This document shows, piece by piece, positions 12,809 through 15,745 of a stretch of 15,745 nucleotides of DNA (positions are counted from its first letter, which is position 1; every line of letters begins with the position of its first letter). The DNA is from PALSA-911 sp037442565 (GTDB lineage Bacteria > Pseudomonadota > Alphaproteobacteria > Acetobacterales > Acetobacteraceae): contig JBBIQA010000105.1 of the NCBI GenBank assembly GCA_037442565.1, positions 1 through 15,745 of the forward strand. The letters run 5' to 3'. The translations under genes and the position numbers were made by a program. The notes under the pieces are model-generated. The model worked only from the letters and a program-made list of their open reading frames with translations. It ran no database searches and was not told where the DNA came from.

Positions 12809-13843
12809 ATGTCCGCTTCCAGACCCGGCCCGCCCTCTGTGATCTCCACTTCCCGGTCCGCGGCCTCGGTTTCCACCCATCTCGAAATAGAAAGCCTCAT
12901 TCACGGGCTGCATGCCCAACATAAAGGCAATTGCGAGGGCAAGACAGCGGACTATATCCCCGAGCTTTCCCGCGTTCCGCCGGACCAGTTCGGTATCGCC
13001 ATCGCCAACCACGCCGGGGAAATCGTCGCGGCCGGCGATGCCAACGCGCCCTTCACCATCCAGTCGGTCTCCAAGGCCTTCACCTTCGCAATGCTGCTCG
13101 ATGCGGTCGGCCGGGACGCCACCTATGCATCGGTCGGCGTGCAACCGAGCGGCGACCCGTTCAATGCCATCACCCTCGACCCGCGCACCAACCGTCCGTT
13201 CAATCCCATGGTCAACGCCGGCGCCATCGCCGTCGCGGGCCGGCTGCGCGAGGTGTTCGGCCCCGCCGCCTTCGAACAGGTGCTGCAAACCTTCAGCCAC
13301 GCCGCCGGCCGCAGCCTGGGCGTGGACGAGGCGGTGTTCGCCTCCGAGCACGAAACCGGCCACCGCAACCGCGCCATCGGCCACCTGCTGCGCGCGGCGG
13401 AGGTGTTCACCGTCCCGGTCGACGACGTGCTGGACGTCTATTTCCGCCAATGCTCGATCATCGTCACCGCGATCGACCTGGCCATGATGGGCGCCACGCT
13501 GGCCAATCTCGGCGCCAATCCGCTGACCGGCCAGGAGGTGTTCGGGGTCGAGGCGGTGCGCGACACGCTGTCGGTCATGTTCACCTGCGGCATGTACGAC
13601 GGCGCCGGAGACTGGGCCTGCCGCGTCGGCCTGCCGGCCAAGAGTGGCGTCGGTGGCGGCATCCTTGCCGTGGTCAACCGCCAGCTCGGCATCGGTGTCT
13701 TCTCCCCCCGGCTGGACAGCCAGGGCAACTCCGTCCGCGGCCAGGCCTGCTGCGTCGGGCTCGCCGACGAACTCGGCCTGCACGCCTTCGACAGCACCAA
13801 CAGCGGATCGAGCTTCCTGCGCGGGCTTGCCCGATTGGGCTGA
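12809..13843 (+). CDS. glsA: Glutaminase (serine beta-lactamase-like fold)
   Basis: A 344-residue glutaminase converting glutamine to glutamate and ammonia in the cytoplasm. The full catalytic set is present with the spacing of E. coli glutaminases: Ser86 and Lys89 of the SxxK motif (QSVSK), Asn136 in NPMVNAGA, Glu180 and Asn187 in SEHETGHRN, Tyr211 in DVYFRQC, Tyr263 in GMYDGAG and Val281 in LPAKSGVGGG. It is about 35 residues longer than the usual 308, from an N-terminal tail of about 25 low-complexity residues before STHLEIESL. The ATG at 12809 is used; its Shine-Dalgarno is weak, and an in-frame ATG at 12713 would lengthen the tail further. It converges with the amino-acid dehydrogenase gene. 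Confidence 0.95.
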   Translation: MSASRPGPPSVISTSRSAASVSTHLEIESLIHGLHAQHKGNCEGKTADYIPELSRVPPDQFGIAIANHAGEIVAAGDANAPFTIQSVSKAFTFAMLLDAVGRDATYASVGVQPSGDPFNAITLDPRTNRPFNPMVNAGAIAVAGRLREVFGPAAFEQVLQTFSHAAGRSLGVDEAVFASEHETGHRNRAIGHLLRAAEVFTVPVDDVLDVYFRQCSIIVTAIDLAMMGATLANLGANPLTGQEVFGVEAVRDTLSVMFTCGMYDGAGDWACRVGLPAKSGVGGGILAVVNRQLGIGVFSPRLDSQGNSVRGQACCVGLADELGLHAFDSTNSGSSFLRGLARLG

Positions 13844-13847
13844 ACCG

Positions 13848-13861
13848 GCCGCAGTTGCGGC
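13848..13861. terminator. Short hairpin between glsA and dehydrogenase genes
   Basis: GCCGC (13848-13852) pairs with GCGGC (13857-13861) around AGTT, inside the 24-base gap between the converging stop codons. No T-run follows on either strand. Confidence 0.3.
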
Positions 13862-13867
13862 GGCGAC

Positions 13868-14974
13868 TCAGCCCCAGCGGCGATACCCCATGGCCTCCGC
13901 CACCCGCCGTTCGGCCATCGCCACGGCCGCCGCGCGGGGCTGGATTTTATCCCGCGCCGCCTGTTCCAGCACTTCGCGCGTATTGCGGCCGATCTTCTCC
14001 GCGATCGCCGCGAAGGCCGCGCCCTCGGTGCCGCCGTGATACTCCGTCGCGGCGCAGATCACGCCGCCGGCGTTGGCGATGAAGTCGGGCAGGACCAGAA
14101 TGCCGCGCGCATGCAGCATCGCCTCGGCCTCGGCGGTCGCGGGAATGTTCGCGCCCTGCGCGACCAGCTTCGCCTGCAGCCGCCCGACATTGTCGGCGCG
14201 CAAAACATCCGGGCGCGCGGCGGGGATCCAGATATCGCAGGGCACATCGACGATCGCATCCGGATGCCGCTTTTCCCCGGTCGGATACGCGTTCAGCTCC
14301 CCGCCCGCCAGCTTATGACGCACGAGCGCCTCGACATCGAGACCGGCAGGGTCGACCAGCGTGGCGCTGGTATCGGTGGCCGCGACCAACACCGCACCCT
14401 TGGCGGCGAGGAAGCGCGCGGCATGACGCCCGACCGCCCCGAAGCCCTGCACCGCAACCCGCGCGCCCTTCAGGGACAGGCCGCAGAATGGCAACGCGGC
14501 CTCGATGGATGCGGCCACCCCGAAGCCGGTGGCGCCGATTTCATCCAGCGGTATGCCGCCCAACACCCGCGGCAGGCCCGCGACACGGCCGATTTCGTCG
14601 CGCATCCAGGCAATGCAGCGTTCGTCCGTGCCCATGTCCGGCCCTGGGATGTAATCGGTCAGATCGCGGATCGCGCAGGCGAAGGCGCGGATCACCCGCT
14701 CCTTCTCCCCGATCGGCATGCGCGGATCAGCGGCGATCACCGACTTTCCACCGCCGTGCGGCAGGCCCGCCGCGGCGTTCTTCAGCGTCATGGCGCGGGC
14801 GAGCCTGGCGCATTCCACCAGGCTGACATCCGGCGCCATGCGCACCCCGCCGACCGCCGGTCCGCATGCAACATTGTCGATCACCACGATGGCTTTCAGA
14901 CCAACGGCCGGGACATGGATATGAACGATCTTGGCGGGGCCGAGCGGATCGGCGAAACGAAACGGGTTGTCCAT
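13868..14974 (-). CDS. Glu/Leu/Phe/Val-family amino-acid dehydrogenase, leucine/valine-type
   Basis: A 368-residue NAD(P)-dependent enzyme that deaminates an L-amino acid to its 2-oxo acid. The N-terminal catalytic domain has CGPAVGGVRM (37-46), LKNAAAGLPHGGGK with lysines 65 and 77, and PGPDMGTD with Asp113. The Rossmann domain has VQGFGAVGRHAA (175-186), with Asp201 after the second strand suggesting NAD. Glutamate dehydrogenases carry a lysine in the GP-x-K-GG motif that binds the side-chain carboxylate; here it is Val41, as expected for leucine, valine or phenylalanine dehydrogenases, and the KNAAAGL...GGGK pattern is also leucine-dehydrogenase-like. An AGGAGG ten bases before the ATG supports the start. 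It lies 40 bases after an E2 gene, fitting branched-chain amino-acid breakdown. Confidence 0.9.
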   Translation of the reverse strand: MDNPFRFADPLGPAKIVHIHVPAVGLKAIVVIDNVACGPAVGGVRMAPDVSLVECARLARAMTLKNAAAGLPHGGGKSVIAADPRMPIGEKERVIRAFACAIRDLTDYIPGPDMGTDERCIAWMRDEIGRVAGLPRVLGGIPLDEIGATGFGVAASIEAALPFCGLSLKGARVAVQGFGAVGRHAARFLAAKGAVLVAATDTSATLVDPAGLDVEALVRHKLAGGELNAYPTGEKRHPDAIVDVPCDIWIPAARPDVLRADNVGRLQAKLVAQGANIPATAEAEAMLHARGILVLPDFIANAGGVICAATEYHGGTEGAAFAAIAEKIGRNTREVLEQAARDKIQPRAAAVAMAERRVAEAMGYRRWG

Positions 14975-14984
14975 GCGACGTCGT

Positions 14985-14990
14985 CCTCCT
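14985..14990 (-). promoter_or_regulatory. Shine-Dalgarno of the amino-acid dehydrogenase
   Basis: A perfect AGGAGG on the minus strand ten bases before the ATG at 14974, slightly farther than ideal. It lies in the 40-base gap after the E2 stop, so the gene is probably translated from the E2 transcript. Confidence 0.6.
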
Positions 14991-15014
14991 GGGCTTACGT
15001 AGTTGCGTCCGTTT

Positions 15015-15745
15015 TCATGCAGCCTTTTCGAGCGCCGCCCGTACCGCGGCGAGGAAGCGAGCGGCCTCGCCGCCGGACACCGCGCGGTGATCGAACGTCA
15101 GCGACAGCGGCAGCATACGCCGCGCCATGAACGGCTCACCGACTGCGACCACCTGCGAACGGATGCGCCCGGCGCCGAGGATGGCAACCTGCGGCGGCAC
15201 GACCACGAGTGCGGCGAACAGCCCGCCCAGGGCGCCGAAATCCGATAGCGTGATGGTGGCGCCACGCAATCCGTCGGACGCGATGCGCCGCGCCCGCGCC
15301 GCGGTCTTGAGCCGTTCCACCTCCGCGGCGATGGCCGGCACGGCCAGGCCGCCGGCATCGCGCAGCACCGGAACGATCAGGCCATCTTCCGTATCGACCG
15401 CGATGCCGACATGGATGTCCGCATGCAGCCGGCGGGCCAGCGCCTGGCCGTCGAAGGCCGCGTTCAAGGCCGGTTCTGCGCGACAGCCGGCGACCAGCGC
15501 CGCGACCAGACGCGCCGCCACCTTCATCCCGGCCGGCCAGTCGCCCACATCGGCTTCCTCGGTCACGGTCGCCGGGACGACCTCCCGGCCGGCCTGCGCC
15601 ATGCGTTGCGCCATCGCCCGGCGCACACCTCGGAGCGGCTCCATGCCGCCCTCTGTCGCCTTGGCACGTTCCACGTCGGCCCGGGTGATCTCGCCCTGCG
15701 GGCCGCTGCCGGTCACGCGCGCCAGATCTACCGCCAGCGACGCCG
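15015..15745 (-). CDS. 2-oxo-acid dehydrogenase E2 acyltransferase, 5' end beyond window
   Basis: The visible 243 residues are the C-terminal part of a dihydrolipoamide acyltransferase, the E2 core of a 2-oxo-acid dehydrogenase complex that passes the acyl group from lipoate to CoA. The frame is open to the right edge and starts inside the E3/E1-binding domain (DLARVTGSGPQGEITRADV), so the lipoyl domain lies outside. The catalytic domain begins about MEPLRGVRRAMAQRM. ITLSDFGALGG holds the conserved serine, and LSLTFDHRAVSGGEAARFL carries the active-site histidine. In the HxxxDG motif the aspartate is serine (HRAVSG). Given the neighbouring leucine-type dehydrogenase a branched-chain complex is more likely than pyruvate or 2-oxoglutarate, but this is inference. 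E1 genes may lie further right. Confidence 0.88.
   Translation of the reverse strand, partial: ASLAVDLARVTGSGPQGEITRADVERAKATEGGMEPLRGVRRAMAQRMAQAGREVVPATVTEEADVGDWPAGMKVAARLVAALVAGCRAEPALNAAFDGQALARRLHADIHVGIAVDTEDGLIVPVLRDAGGLAVPAIAAEVERLKTAARARRIASDGLRGATITLSDFGALGGLFAALVVVPPQVAILGAGRIRSQVVAVGEPFMARRMLPLSLTFDHRAVSGGEAARFLAAVRAALEKAA

Noticed and set aside
14036..15130. A 364-codon plus-strand open frame opposite the dehydrogenase and E2 genes
   Set aside because: It crosses two real genes and their junction on the other strand and shows no family signature.

Overview
The window is compact, very GC-rich bacterial chromosome. Gene content and protein style (QseB/QseC-type two-component pair, Amt, MoaD/MoaE/MobB, GlsA, cyclopropane synthase, thiolase-DUF35 pair) suggest an alphaproteobacterium, perhaps of the Acetobacteraceae/Rhodospirillales; that placement is inference and was not tested by any search. 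I see no tRNA, rRNA, insertion sequence, phage gene, CRISPR array or defence gene. It looks like ordinary core and metabolic chromosome rather than a mobile island.

Layout from left to right. (1) 1-2980, plus strand: a TauE/SafE-type membrane permease, then an OmpR-family response regulator overlapping a membrane histidine kinase. (2) 3001-6129, minus strand: a three-gene operon read right to left, made of a thiolase-fold protein that has lost the thiolase catalytic residues, a DUF35 zinc-ribbon/OB-fold partner and an acyl-CoA ligase. This looks like activation and carbon-carbon cleavage (or condensation) of an unknown carboxylic acid, and is the most interesting unit here. (3) 6130-6534: a divergent intergenic region with a striking inverted-repeat cluster next to the thiolase start. 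(4) 6535-7866: an Amt ammonium transporter in which the first pore histidine is glutamate, with no glnK beside it. (5) 7896-8288, minus: a small DUF1622 membrane protein. (6) 8627-11134, plus: pgsA, mobB, an unrecognised proline-rich lipoprotein, moaD and moaE, tightly packed, joining phospholipid synthesis with molybdenum-cofactor synthesis. (7) 11145-12566, minus: a cyclopropane-fatty-acid synthase family methyltransferase with a Met-Pro repeat near its C-terminus. (8) 12809-13843, plus: glutaminase GlsA. (9) 13868-15745, minus: a Glu/Leu/Phe/Val-family dehydrogenase with leucine-dehydrogenase-like substrate residues, preceded by a 2-oxo-acid dehydrogenase E2 gene that runs off the right edge.

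How the genes fit together: the amino-acid dehydrogenase plus E2 pair suggests branched-chain amino-acid breakdown (deamination, then oxidative decarboxylation), which would feed acyl-CoA metabolism, as could the thiolase/DUF35/ligase operon. Glutaminase and Amt both handle ammonium. The pgsA and cfa products both act on membrane phospholipid. All four convergent gene junctions are only 10 to 31 bases long and each carries a compact hairpin, several of which include stop codons.
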